A DNA stretch of 64,000 nucleotides from Myxococcales bacterium. Its GTDB lineage: Bacteria > Myxococcota_A > Polyangia > Polyangiales > GCA-016699535. Location: the NCBI GenBank assembly GCA_020633325.1, contig JACKDX010000001.1:1240001-1304000 (forward strand), written 5' to 3'. Positions 34,428 through 43,858 of this stretch are shown here, in pieces. Each line of letters starts with the position of its first letter. The first letter of the stretch is position 1. The notes beneath the pieces were generated by a model. The model made no database searches. It saw nothing but the letters and a program-made list of their open reading frames with translations, and had not been told where the DNA came from. Position numbers and translations under genes: made by a program.

Positions 34428-36167
34428 CTAGGGCATCTCATCTTCGGATAAATGCTGTGGCATATCTTCGCGGACGGAGTTCCGGGCCTTGAGGTTAGCA
34501 GTGTGGGCTTGCGCGACTTCATCCTCTGTCGCGAGGCCCGGCACGGGTAGCGGCTCTCGTCCTTGGGATTTGGCGTCCTGCCATGGATATCGAATACGCG
34601 AATGGTACACATTGCACAAGGTATCGGTCAGTTGTGTCGAAAGAATCCGCAGGTCTGACGTGGTGAGGCTCGATTCATCGAGCTGCCCCTGTTGAAGCTT
34701 TACAAAAATAATGCGTTGCACCATTTCATTGAATTTGTCGCGTTCCGGAGGATCGATGGTTCGCGAGGCGGCCTCGATGGAATCAATAAGCATCAGAATG
34801 GCAGTTTCTTTGGTGCGAGGACGCATGCCGGGGTAGCGAAAGAAACTCTCGGGGATGTTCTTCGGATTGCCCTGTGCGAGGCACTTATGCCAGAAATACT
34901 CGATCACGCTAGTGCCATGATGCGTATACGCGAACTCAACGACCGGCTCAGGAATGCGTCCTGCGCGTAAAATTCGGGTTCCCTCCACGACGTGGTGCAT
35001 AATAGCGTCCGCGCTGACATCCGGATCTAACGCCTCGTGCGGGCTGATTTCTCCCGGTTCTAGGTTTTCCACAAAGTACTTACACTGACGCGTTTTGCCG
35101 AGGTCGTGGTAGTAGGCCCCAATGCGAGTGAGGAGCGCGTCGGCGCCTATCGATGCGGCAGCCACTTCGGCAAGATTTGCCATTGCTCGGGAGTGTTCCC
35201 ACGAGCCTGGAGCTTCTTTGGCCATTTTGCGAAGAAGAGGTTGATCGAGGTCTGACAGGTCTAAAAGGCGCGCACGGGAAACAGCGCCAAGCAAAATGAT
35301 AGCCGGTCCCTCTAAAGTCTGAGCGAGTGCTCCGGCGAAAATCCCCCCAGCGAAAGCTGCCATCAGCTCAGAGTCCCACGGGCTGCTTAGGTCCGCATGC
35401 ATGCTAAAGCCACCGCTAAACCACGATTTGGCAGCAAGCAGCATCGCCGCAGCGGCGAGGCCCGAGGCTACGCCCGTCGTGAGGTAGCGTAACCATCGCC
35501 GGCGATGCCCCAACACCAATGTCGCTGTCATACTTGCGGCCAGATACACCGACAAGAGGGTGAGGCTGAACGCATGCAGAGAGGCTGTAAGGAAACTCAG
35601 CCCGATACTCACGATGAAAGCAGAACGCCTGTCCAAATAGCGGGTCACCCACAAAGGGACGGCAGCCACCGGAATCAGGTAGGCGGGCAAGTTCGAATAT
35701 AAAAGGCCAACCTTGGCCAACACCAAGCAAAACAGTATCAACCCGACAAGACCGACCTGCGTGCGAAGTAGCGCACCCCGCCCTGGGCTCAAGCGTCTTA
35801 AATACGACGCGAGCATCATGAAAATAAGAAAGTACACAAACCATAGTCCGAGAAGGCTGCCGGCATTGGGAGGACGTCTCGAGAGCTCGTACGCGCGCAC
35901 CAGTCCGGCGACTGTAGGATCCGTGACAGTGCTGCCACGAGGCACCATGACTTCGACGACGCGAACGCGGTTGTGACCGCTTTGGCTGTCAAACACCGGG
36001 ATGGCAGTTTGCGGAAGCCTCAATGTTACGGGAGCGGGCCGGGATGGGTCTACACGCAGGGGCTCGAAAAACGTCTCAGCAGTGGTGATCAGCGTAAGCA
36101 GCGTGGCGCATACGGCGCTCAGTACGAGCGCGGCGGTGACGCCGGCGATGAGGCGGGTACGTAGCAT
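34428..36167 (-). CDS. PgpH-like 7TM-HD phosphohydrolase
   Basis: A protein of about 579 residues with an N-terminal transmembrane helix, a short extracytoplasmic region (about 30-100), a block of seven hydrophobic segments at about 105-310, and a cytoplasmic HD domain with EHSRAM and YYHDLGK, then HHVVEG and the AYTHHGTSVIEYFWHK segment. This is the 7TM-HD (YqfF/PgpH) family. In Listeria, PgpH hydrolyses c-di-AMP. The extracytoplasmic part is shorter than in PgpH. ATG 36165-36167 is preferred over the TTG four codons upstream. It converges with the HD-GYP gene and lies beside the GGDEF gene. Confidence 0.88.
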   Translation of the reverse strand: MLRTRLIAGVTAALVLSAVCATLLTLITTAETFFEPLRVDPSRPAPVTLRLPQTAIPVFDSQSGHNRVRVVEVMVPRGSTVTDPTVAGLVRAYELSRRPPNAGSLLGLWFVYFLIFMMLASYLRRLSPGRGALLRTQVGLVGLILFCLVLAKVGLLYSNLPAYLIPVAAVPLWVTRYLDRRSAFIVSIGLSFLTASLHAFSLTLLSVYLAASMTATLVLGHRRRWLRYLTTGVASGLAAAAMLLAAKSWFSGGFSMHADLSSPWDSELMAAFAGGIFAGALAQTLEGPAIILLGAVSRARLLDLSDLDQPLLRKMAKEAPGSWEHSRAMANLAEVAAASIGADALLTRIGAYYHDLGKTRQCKYFVENLEPGEISPHEALDPDVSADAIMHHVVEGTRILRAGRIPEPVVEFAYTHHGTSVIEYFWHKCLAQGNPKNIPESFFRYPGMRPRTKETAILMLIDSIEAASRTIDPPERDKFNEMVQRIIFVKLQQGQLDESSLTTSDLRILSTQLTDTLCNVYHSRIRYPWQDAKSQGREPLPVPGLATEDEVAQAHTANLKARNSVREDMPQHLSEDEMP

Positions 36168-36317
36168 GAGCGAAACCAAGCTGCCCCGGCCACGATCATG
36201 GCACGGGAGACGGGTACGGTATCAGACCACCGCCCAGCTTCAATAGAAGAATAGCATAAGCTGCGATCTCACCTCTCTAGGCGATCTGCGCGTGCTCTGC
36301 TACCGTATATGTAAGCC

Positions 36318-36884
36318 ATGTCCTCTCTTTCACCAGGATTCTTGGTCGCCTCTGCCTCGATGACAGACCCTCACTTCAAACGTGCGGTGGTGTTGCTCAT
36401 CGAGCATCAGTCCCAGGGTTCGTTTGGGTTCTTGATCAATCGTCCCGCCGGCATCTCGTTTCAGGGTGTCGCCGAGGAACTGGGGCTTGAAACCTCCCCG
36501 GGTGAGGTGCCGGACCTACCTGTTTTGACAGGTGGCCCGATTGCGCCTCACACGGGATGGATTGTTTTCGATCCCAAAGGCGTCGAGCTGCCCGAAGATG
36601 GTGCCGTTTCGGTATCCCACGGGCTATCCGTGAGCGCATCGCGCGATCTGCTACAGACCATTGCCAAGGGGCAGGGCCCTGCGCGCAGGCTCTTGGCCTT
36701 GGGATACGCGGGGTGGGACGCGGGTCAACTGGACGAGGAGCTCAAGCGCGGGACATGGATCCCCGTGGATCTTGAGGAGGCCATTGTGTTCGATACGCCG
36801 TACGAGCAACGATGGTCAGCTTCGTTAGATAAGCTAGGGATCGATCCTGCGAGGCTGGTAAGCCACAGCCTTCCGGAAGCCTGA
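36318..36884 (+). CDS. YqgE/AlgH family protein
   Basis: A 188-residue protein of the YqgE/AlgH family, recognised by GFLVASASMTDPHFKRAVVL, GSFGFLINRPAG and VLTGGPI, with the ending region ALGYAGWDAGQLDEEL. The biochemical function is not settled. In Pseudomonas, AlgH influences alginate expression. It is about 150 bases from the divergent 7TM-HD gene and converges with the CBM9-like lipoprotein gene, 19 bases apart. Confidence 0.9.
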   Translation: MSSLSPGFLVASASMTDPHFKRAVVLLIEHQSQGSFGFLINRPAGISFQGVAEELGLETSPGEVPDLPVLTGGPIAPHTGWIVFDPKGVELPEDGAVSVSHGLSVSASRDLLQTIAKGQGPARRLLALGYAGWDAGQLDEELKRGTWIPVDLEEAIVFDTPYEQRWSASLDKLGIDPARLVSHSLPEA

Positions 36885-36903
36885 GAGGGGAGGCGCGCCG
36901 AGC

Positions 36904-37665
36904 CTAGGAATCGACGAGCTCGATGATCCCAAAGCGCTCCACGGCGTGAAAGTCACCCACTAAAGGAGGCGACCAACCACATGCTTGCTGCCCGCCAGCC
37001 TTTAGCGCGTCGAGCACGAACAGATTCGCGCGAAACACCAATCCGTTCAGGGATCGCGAATCACATCCGAGGGCATTCCAGGGAATGCCAAGCTCTACCG
37101 TATAGCCTCGATCGGGGCGCGCATCATTGACCGTTCCCCTGACGGCAACCTTAGCCGTTATTCGGCTAGTCCAGTCCACATGTCCATAGGGAGCCGGCCG
37201 CCGCCTACTGTCAAATCGCGTATCAAACACGTTGCCTGTGGGGCTCACTTGAATCTCATAGTAATGCGCGCGCTCGCCGAAAGGCGCGATGAGCATCTCC
37301 ACTGCATCCTGCTCCCATAAGTGATCGTCGCGTCGAGCAAAAGTCGAATTCAGAAATGTGTCCCCGACCTCGAAGGCGACATACAGATACGTCTCGTTCC
37401 ATAGCCAGCGGCTTACCACATTCAGCTTCGATGGTGTACCGTGCATGGTATTAACAAAAGGCGTGCTTACCGCAGCATGCTGCCATGCCGCTTCATCGAG
37501 CTGTCCGTCGATCTCAAGGTTTTCCAATATTCGCGGCACCCGAAGTTTTGGGAGCTTTTCGGAAACCGCCCGTTTACCGGTGGCGTGGCCTTGTGGATCT
37601 TGGCGTTTGCCGCAGGATAGGGTGAGCATGAGCGCACCCAGTATTAAGAGTGGCCGCAAGGTCAT
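36904..37665 (-). CDS. Lipoprotein with CBM9/DOMON-like domain
   Basis: A 253-residue lipoprotein (LTLSC lipobox, about residues 14-18). The main domain, about 40-250, is a carbohydrate-binding family 9-like/DOMON-type beta sandwich, with the pattern EIDGQLDEAAWQHAA, SRWLWNETYLYVAFEVGD, DDHLWEQDAVEMLIAPFG and YTVELGIPWNALG. Family 9 modules bind sugars, and DOMON-type relatives can bind heme or sugars. The ligand here is unknown. The ATG (37663-37665) overlaps the stop of ffh by four bases, so it is translated from the end of the ffh transcript. Confidence 0.8.
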   Translation of the reverse strand: MTLRPLLILGALMLTLSCGKRQDPQGHATGKRAVSEKLPKLRVPRILENLEIDGQLDEAAWQHAAVSTPFVNTMHGTPSKLNVVSRWLWNETYLYVAFEVGDTFLNSTFARRDDHLWEQDAVEMLIAPFGERAHYYEIQVSPTGNVFDTRFDSRRRPAPYGHVDWTSRITAKVAVRGTVNDARPDRGYTVELGIPWNALGCDSRSLNGLVFRANLFVLDALKAGGQQACGWSPPLVGDFHAVERFGIIELVDS

Positions 37666-39245
37666 CGTCGTGATTTTTTTCGGGCTTTTCGCTGCAGTTT
37701 TCGCAGGTTCTTTCGCTTTTGGCGGTCCTGTGGTCTTTTTTGGGTCGTCGCAAGACGCGCGCCCGAAGCGTTTTCTGCAACTGCAGCCTCAAGCAACGTT
37801 TCGGCGAGATTGGCCAGCATAGGATTATCGTCAAGCCCCGTGAGCCCCACCTGTTCCTTGAGGCGACCGGCTCGTGCGAGACGCTTGAGCCCGGGCATCT
37901 TGCCGAGCATGCCAGCCTGCTGTCCAATGTTCCCTATCATCTGGCGCATGATCCCAAAGCGCTGAAGCAGCTCTGCCACCTCGCGTTCCGATCGACCTGA
38001 GCCCATAGCCACGCGCCCTAATCGCCCAGGCTGTTTTTGAAATAGCTCGATGCTCTGCCGTTCTGAAGGCGTCATTGAGCTCACCATCGCTTTTAACCGG
38101 ATGAGTTGCGCGTCGTCGATTTGCGCACCGGCCGCTCCCGCCTCCGCGAAAAAGGGCAACTTCTCAAGTACATCCTGCACAGGGCCCATCTGTTGAAGCA
38201 TTTCGATTTGCTCAAGGAAGTCATTCAAGGTGAAGCTGCCAGAGAGCATGCTCTTGGCTTTTGCCTCCGCACGTTCCGCATCCACCACTTGCTCGAAATC
38301 CTTCATCAAGCCGACGACATCGCCAAACCCTAAAATGCGACTAGCGACGCCGCTGGCCCTAAAGACCTCGAGCTTGTCTAAGGTTTCCCCACTGCCCATG
38401 TATTTGATGGGAGCGCCAGTCACAGCGCGCACCGAGAGCGCTGCGCCACCCCGCGCATCGCCATCGACCTTGGTCAAGATGACACCGGTCAATCCAAGGC
38501 GCTCGTGAAAAGCGGCTGCGGTGACAATCGCGTCCTGCCCCATCATCGCGTCGATCACCAACAGCACTTCCTGCGGCTCGGCCTCTGCTTTGATGCGTGA
38601 GAGCTCAACCATCAAGGGTTCATCGATGGCAAGCCGTCCTGCGGTATCGTAGATCACGACATTGCGTTTGATACGGCGGGCATGTTCCCGGCCCCGTACG
38701 CAGATGGCGTAAGGATCCATGTCTTCCATGCTAAAACTGGGTACGTCGATGCGCTCTGCGAGCGTGGTGAGTTGCGCCACGGCGCCCGGGCGCTGCATAT
38801 CGGCAGCCACCAGCAGCACTTTCTTTTCGTTCTCCCTCTCCAAGAGACGTGCCAGCTTGGCAGCGGTGGTGGTCTTTCCCGTTCCTTGTAAGCCCACAAT
38901 CATGATGCCTGTCGTGGCGGGGTGTTTCAAAAACGTGATGGGTGGCTCGGCGGCAGCCATCAATGCTTCGAGCTCCTGCTGACACAGCATGATGAACTGC
39001 TCCGCCGGCCCAACCCGAACGCGCTTCCCCTGCTGGGTCGCGCGCGTACGCATCAAGGTGCCCAGCGCCTTACCCTTGACGCTCTCTAAAAATGTGTCCG
39101 CGACTTGGACGGCGACGTCCGCTTCGAGCAACGAAGCGCGTACCTCCTCTAAGGCAGATGCCAGGTTTGTCTCGGTCAGCTCTGCGATCCCCGAAAGCTG
39201 ATTTTTTGCGGCCCGAAAGCCACGACTGAGCACATCAAAAGCCAC
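37662..39245 (-). CDS. ffh: Signal recognition particle protein Ffh
   Basis: A 527-residue SRP GTPase that binds signal peptides of nascent chains and targets ribosomes to the membrane with 4.5S RNA and FtsY. The N domain covers about 1-100. The G domain has the P-loop GLQGTGKTTTAAK (118-130), DTAGR and TKVDGDARGGAAL. The M domain includes the methionine-rich FTLNDFLEQIEMLQQMGPVQ and the GSGRSEREVAELLQRF RNA-binding element. A basic Lys/Arg tail extends the C-terminus, longer than usual. Its stop overlaps the CBM9-like gene. The 4.5S RNA gene is not in this window. Confidence 0.95.
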   Translation of the reverse strand: MAFDVLSRGFRAAKNQLSGIAELTETNLASALEEVRASLLEADVAVQVADTFLESVKGKALGTLMRTRATQQGKRVRVGPAEQFIMLCQQELEALMAAAEPPITFLKHPATTGIMIVGLQGTGKTTTAAKLARLLERENEKKVLLVAADMQRPGAVAQLTTLAERIDVPSFSMEDMDPYAICVRGREHARRIKRNVVIYDTAGRLAIDEPLMVELSRIKAEAEPQEVLLVIDAMMGQDAIVTAAAFHERLGLTGVILTKVDGDARGGAALSVRAVTGAPIKYMGSGETLDKLEVFRASGVASRILGFGDVVGLMKDFEQVVDAERAEAKAKSMLSGSFTLNDFLEQIEMLQQMGPVQDVLEKLPFFAEAGAAGAQIDDAQLIRLKAMVSSMTPSERQSIELFQKQPGRLGRVAMGSGRSEREVAELLQRFGIMRQMIGNIGQQAGMLGKMPGLKRLARAGRLKEQVGLTGLDDNPMLANLAETLLEAAVAENASGARLATTQKRPQDRQKRKNLRKLQRKARKKSRR

Positions 39246-39373
39246 GCTGGGCGGTAAAGTACGAATTTCACAAGGAATCTCAAGTAAGAACGTTTTCCGG
39301 GCGCGAGTGAGCCGACCATCTCAGGCGGAAATTCCAAGAAGCATCTTGATTTCAATGTGTTATAGACCACGCT

Positions 39374-42067
39374 GTGTCTCAGCTCCCCGCCCCAGGCGAT
39401 GAACGAACGCTCTATGTGCTGGACGTGAGCGGTTACGTCTTTCGCGCATATCATGCGCTACCCGATCTTGCGAACAGCAAGGGAGAGCCCACGCATGCGG
39501 TGTTTGGCACCCTGAACATGCTTCGCAAGTTGCTGGCACAACAGACGCCCGCCTACCTCGCGGTCGCTATGGATTCCAAACTGCCGTCGTTTCGCCATAC
39601 GCTATACGAGCAATACAAAGCCAACCGGCCGCCGGCCCCAGCAGACCTTTCCCAACAGATGGCGCGGGTACGCCAAATCATAACGGCTTATCGTATTTGT
39701 TGCCTTGAGCACGAGGGCGTCGAGGCGGACGACCTCATCGCATCCTTGGTGAGAGAAGCGCGCCGCCGGGATTTGCAAGTCGTGATCGTAAGCGCGGATA
39801 AGGATCTGTTGCAGCTCGTGGATAAGGAAGTGTGGATGTACGACACGATGCGCGAGCGTGTGTTTGGCATGGAGGAAGTCAAAGCGAAACTGGGCATCAC
39901 GTCGGCACAGGTGCGCGATTATCTTGCGCTTACCGGAGACGCTTCTGATAACATTCCGGGAGTCCCCAAAGTCGGTCCGAAGACGGCCGTGTCATTGCTG
40001 GAGCAATGGAAAAATTTGGATGGCATTTATGCGCACATCGGTCAGATTAAGCGCTCTGCTCTTAGGGCATCACTCATTGCGCATAGATCCGACGCCTATC
40101 TGTCCTACCAACTGGTGGGCCTGAAAGATGAGCTCCCGCTCGAGCTGGATTGGGCGTCCCTTCGCTATAACGGCCCAGACGCGGATGCGCTTGCTACGCT
40201 CTTTAAGGAACTCGAATTTTCGCGTCCAAGCGAAGCCGTGCCGCCGAGCCCTGTCTCCGTCGATTCAGAGCACGTCACAACGGTCGCCAGACTGCGCGCA
40301 AGCGCAGAGGAATTGCGGGGTGCGGAGGCTCTACTCATAGCGACGCTTGGCACAGCCGGCGCCCCAGGGACGCTTTTCGCGATGGGGGTGGCGCCGTTTG
40401 TAGCGGGCACCGTAGGTGCAGTGAAAGCGATCGCCATGACGCCCGCTTTCGACGGGAGTATGGGTGGACAGGAAGTGAGAGAGGTTTTGGGTCCCCTCCT
40501 TGAAGACGTCGCTGTGCCCAAATACAGCGCGAGCGTGAAGCACGACAGCTTGGCTCTGGCGTCCATCGGTATTGCCCCGCGGGGCTGGGCGTTTGACGCA
40601 ATGCTCGCGAGCTACGTGCTCGAACCCGACAGGCGAGGCCACGACCTAGCGTCCCTGGCGGAGCGGCATCTCAACCTTGCGCTTAGGGACGATCGCGCTT
40701 TGCTGCAAAGCCTCGTGTCAGAGCGCCAGACGTCGCTAGCAGGGGACGCACAAGACTTTGGAGCTGCCGCACAAACTCTCGCTGAGCGGGTAACGGCCAT
40801 CGCTCAACTCGCTCCCCGCTTGATAGACCGGATTGCTCAAGCGGAACTCACCGGTTTGCTCAGCGACGTAGAAATCCCATTGGCGCTGGTACTGGCTGAT
40901 CTAGAGCGTACCGGCATCGGTCTCGATACGGACCATCTCGATACGCTTTCAAAAGAGGTCAACGCGCAGCTGGGCGTTCTAGAAGCGAAGTGTCATGAGC
41001 TTGCAGGCCAAGTGTTCAACTTGAATGCACCCAGGAAGCTCGAGGCCATTTTGTTTGACCACTTAAAGCTCCCAGTCATCAAACGGACCAAGACCGCGCG
41101 CTCCACCGACCACAGCGTACTGGAACAGCTCGCTATAGAGCATCCCTTGCCTGCCGTGATTTTGGAGCATCGCACACTTGCAAAGCTTAAGAGCACCTAT
41201 CTCGATGCCCTACCTAAGCAAATCAATCCACAGACGGGCAGGATTCATACGTGTTTCAATCAAGCGGTGGCCGCCACCGGTCGCCTATCATCAAGCGATC
41301 CAAACCTGCAAAACATCCCCATTCGTAACGCTGTGGGGCGGCGCATTCGCGAGGCCTTTGTGCCCCAGTCAGGTTGGTGGCTTCTTTCGGCAGACTATTC
41401 TCAGATTGAACTGAGAATTTTAGCCCATCTCAGCCAGGACCCCGAGCTGCTTCAGGCATACCGTACTCGGCAAGACGTGCATGCACGCACGGCCGAGGCG
41501 ATTTTTGGGGTCTCTCCCGAAGCTGTCACCGCCCCAATGCGCGCGCAGGCCAAAACCGTCAACTTCGCGGTCATTTATGGTCAGACAGATTTCGCGTTGT
41601 CTCGCCACTTGAAGATTACCCGAGCCCAGGCCAAGAATTACATCGAAGCGTTTTTCCTCAAATACGCGGGCGTCAAGCAGTTCATGGAGCAGGTCGTTGA
41701 ACATACCCGCGCCCACGGTTATGTGCGTACGCTCCTCGGCCGCCGCCGTCCTATCGCGGACATCCAAAGCAGCAACAGAAACCTGCGTATGCAAGCTGAG
41801 CGGATCGCTGCGAACACACCCATTCAAGGCAGCGCGGCTGACGTGATGAAAGTGGCTATGCTACGCATTCATGACGCGCTACGCGAGCAAGACAAGCAAA
41901 GCCGCATGCTCCTCACGGTGCATGATGAAATTGTCCTTGAGGTGCCGGAACAGGAAAAAAACCCGGTGGAGACGTTGGTGAAAGAGGCCATGGAGAACGC
42001 CGTGCCGCTCAGCGTTCCACTCAAGGTGGAAGTCGGCTTTGGACGCAACTGGGGCGAAGCACACTGA
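39374..42067 (+). CDS. polA: DNA polymerase I
   Basis: An 897-residue family A polymerase for Okazaki fragment processing and repair. The 5'-3' exonuclease (FEN) domain covers about 1-290 (DEHGVEADD-type metal residues are seen around LEHEGVEADDLIASLVREAR). The central domain (about 300-510) corresponds to the 3'-5' exonuclease, but the expected early DxE metal-binding motif is absent in the EALLIATLGTAGAPGTLF region, so proofreading is probably lost. The polymerase domain has SADYSQIELRILAHLS, KTVNFAVIYGQTDFALS and VHDEIVLEVPE. GTG start, 11 bases after TATAGACC. Confidence 0.95.
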   Translation: MSQLPAPGDERTLYVLDVSGYVFRAYHALPDLANSKGEPTHAVFGTLNMLRKLLAQQTPAYLAVAMDSKLPSFRHTLYEQYKANRPPAPADLSQQMARVRQIITAYRICCLEHEGVEADDLIASLVREARRRDLQVVIVSADKDLLQLVDKEVWMYDTMRERVFGMEEVKAKLGITSAQVRDYLALTGDASDNIPGVPKVGPKTAVSLLEQWKNLDGIYAHIGQIKRSALRASLIAHRSDAYLSYQLVGLKDELPLELDWASLRYNGPDADALATLFKELEFSRPSEAVPPSPVSVDSEHVTTVARLRASAEELRGAEALLIATLGTAGAPGTLFAMGVAPFVAGTVGAVKAIAMTPAFDGSMGGQEVREVLGPLLEDVAVPKYSASVKHDSLALASIGIAPRGWAFDAMLASYVLEPDRRGHDLASLAERHLNLALRDDRALLQSLVSERQTSLAGDAQDFGAAAQTLAERVTAIAQLAPRLIDRIAQAELTGLLSDVEIPLALVLADLERTGIGLDTDHLDTLSKEVNAQLGVLEAKCHELAGQVFNLNAPRKLEAILFDHLKLPVIKRTKTARSTDHSVLEQLAIEHPLPAVILEHRTLAKLKSTYLDALPKQINPQTGRIHTCFNQAVAATGRLSSSDPNLQNIPIRNAVGRRIREAFVPQSGWWLLSADYSQIELRILAHLSQDPELLQAYRTRQDVHARTAEAIFGVSPEAVTAPMRAQAKTVNFAVIYGQTDFALSRHLKITRAQAKNYIEAFFLKYAGVKQFMEQVVEHTRAHGYVRTLLGRRRPIADIQSSNRNLRMQAERIAANTPIQGSAADVMKVAMLRIHDALREQDKQSRMLLTVHDEIVLEVPEQEKNPVETLVKEAMENAVPLSVPLKVEVGFGRNWGEAH

Positions 42068-42115
42068 GCCCGCTTGTCGCGCAGCTGTGTAGCTCCCTTC
42101 TGGAGCATTGCAGGC

Positions 42116-42778
42116 TTAGCCGCGGGCGTTGGTGAGTTTTCGGTACACGCCCACGACGACGCCCAGGATCCGCGTCGACCGCCATTCGTTTTTATGGATG
42201 AGAATGGGCGCCATCTGACTGTTGGCGGGCTCTAGTCGCACATGGTCCCGCTCAGGGTAGTAGTATTTACAGGTAGCTTCATCACCGACCAACGCCACGA
42301 TGATCGCTCCTCGGTTTGCTTCGATCTGCTTGCGCACAAAGACGTAGTCCCCGTCATGGATACCGGCCTCGATCATCGAGTCGCCCCGCACCCTAAGGCC
42401 AAAAATCTCCCGGGCGCCATCTATCATCATCCGGTCGATGTGAACCGTGTCCTCCACATTCTCGATCGCTTCAAGAGGTTGCCCTGCCGCAACCCGGCCT
42501 AGAATCGGGATCTCGACGATGTCCGCCAATCCCGAGATGTCTGCCAGGGTGGGTCTGGGGAAAGCAGCCGGGGTCAGCTTGAGCGTGCGGGACTTCATGT
42601 CCATGCGCGTCAGAAACCCCTTACGTTCCAGAGCCCTCAGATGGTCGTTGACACCGTTGGTGCTTCGGATCCCGAGCTGATTGCCGATTTCTCGTAATGT
42701 GGGGGGAAACCCCTGCTGCTGGATGGAATCCCTTATGAATTCAAGCACTTTCTGCTGGCGCTCTGTCAGTTTTTCCAT
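42116..42778 (-). CDS. lexA: LexA repressor
   Basis: A 220-residue SOS repressor. A winged helix-turn-helix (about 1-70, KLTERQQKVLEFIRDSIQQQ, then GFPPTLREIGNQLG) precedes the autoproteolytic domain. The cleavage bond is Ala98-Gly99 (GRVAAGQPL), with the catalytic Ser134 (RGDSMIEAGI) and Lys171 (TCKYYY). I place the start at the ATG at 42776-42778 because AAGGAG lies six bases before it, while the upstream ATG lacks one. No clear LexA operator was recognised upstream. polA and lexA converge, so both SOS-linked genes end close together. Confidence 0.93.
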   Translation of the reverse strand: MEKLTERQQKVLEFIRDSIQQQGFPPTLREIGNQLGIRSTNGVNDHLRALERKGFLTRMDMKSRTLKLTPAAFPRPTLADISGLADIVEIPILGRVAAGQPLEAIENVEDTVHIDRMMIDGAREIFGLRVRGDSMIEAGIHDGDYVFVRKQIEANRGAIIVALVGDEATCKYYYPERDHVRLEPANSQMAPILIHKNEWRSTRILGVVVGVYRKLTNARG

Positions 42779-42850
42779 CCCAAGCTCCTTCATGCTGCGC
42801 AGGCGTCAGGCACTGTGCAGATGGATAGTAGTCGCTCGGGGACGAGGCTG

Positions 42851-43612
42851 TCAATTTCCTGCGGCGGGATCGGAAAAATGCGCGTCAAATCCGCCGCTTA
42901 GCTCAATCTGAACCTCGGTGCGTGTGCCTTCTTCAAAGGTCAAACCGCAAATAACGCTCGACTGCACAGAGGCGCCCCGATAGTCGACGCGGACCGATGC
43001 GGCATCCTCCAAGGCACTGCGTTGACCGGATGCGCCCAGAAACACCACATCAAACGTGAGCTCGGTCAGCACACCTTGGGGGCCCTCAGCGGCATTGCAG
43101 AGCGCCAAGTTTGGAAAATAGTCATATTCGGGGTCGGCGAATGTTGTGTTGACGGCCGCCAGCAACACGGAGGCATCGAGCCACCCGAGGCCGCGGACCC
43201 GGTACGAGCCAAGGGCCTCATCCAAGGTGACATCCTCAAAATTTCCGTTGAGCGTGCTCGAAACAAGCTCAAACATCGTCACCCGACCCTCAGCGTCGGC
43301 CTCGACATTCACCCCGCTGCCGTCCTTCACTTCGAGCGCCACATTCTCGGTGGGAGTGCTAGCGCCCAAAATAGCATCAGCGGGTCGGCTAATATCACGC
43401 AATGTGAGGTTTACTTGCGCGGGCGTTTCGGCATTGCCCAAAAACGCCATCCGATAGCTGGATTGCGCAGCATCTGACGTTTCCGTCGTGCACCCGCCAC
43501 CCAAAGTCAAAAGAACCACCAAGACTGGGCAGCCCAGCCCGAAGATGCGTAAGGGGGGGGGAGCACCTAGGGTGCTGGGCTGCCGTGATGTCTCAGTGTG
43601 TCGTATGGGCAT
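42851..43612 (-). CDS. Predicted lipoprotein
   Basis: A protein of about 253 residues starting MPIRHTETSRQPSTLGAPPP. A hydrophobic segment, then LTLGGGC, gives a probable lipidation Cys. The mature part is beta-rich and Thr/Val/Asp-rich, with paired Cys (NLALCNAAEG and SSVICGLTFEEG), and ends ELSGGFDAHFSDPAAGN. No family is recognised. A longer start (43669) is possible, but the first 19 codons look unrelated to a signal. It is upstream of lexA on the same strand, with 72 bases between them. Confidence 0.6.
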   Translation of the reverse strand: MPIRHTETSRQPSTLGAPPPLRIFGLGCPVLVVLLTLGGGCTTETSDAAQSSYRMAFLGNAETPAQVNLTLRDISRPADAILGASTPTENVALEVKDGSGVNVEADAEGRVTMFELVSSTLNGNFEDVTLDEALGSYRVRGLGWLDASVLLAAVNTTFADPEYDYFPNLALCNAAEGPQGVLTELTFDVVFLGASGQRSALEDAASVRVDYRGASVQSSVICGLTFEEGTRTEVQIELSGGFDAHFSDPAAGN

Positions 43613-43707
43613 ATCGTTACACAACGATCTGACCCCGAGCCTCCTGCAACAGCCGTGCCATAGTTTCACATTGAAATCATTACAGTTTTTGGCAGCAACT
43701 GGGGCTT

Positions 43708-43742
43708 TTCGCTACACCTGGCCACAAGAGTTCCCACCTCCC
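43708..43742 (+). repeat. Diverged direct repeat, copy A
   Basis: About 29 of 35 positions match copy B at 44635-44670 (one gap), beginning TTCGCTACA and ending with TTCCC and CCTCCC. In frame, copy A reads FRYTWPQEFPPP and copy B reads VRYIWLQEIPAS, so both appear to descend from one coding sequence. The two copies flank the 214-residue lipoprotein gene. I do not recognise the source element. Confidence 0.6.
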
Positions 43743-43858
43743 CTGTGCCCAGCAGAGCGAATTACCCCATAATAGAAGTTAAGGCACGCGCCGCTCTCCA
43801 AGTGTTCGACCCACTCGACCGGTTGATGGTTCTCTCCGGATTAAATCGTAGCCTTCCT

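Noticed and set aside
42793..42850. A LexA operator upstream of lexA
   Set aside because: No recognisable SOS box of the E. coli or Myxococcus type was found in this short stretch by eye.
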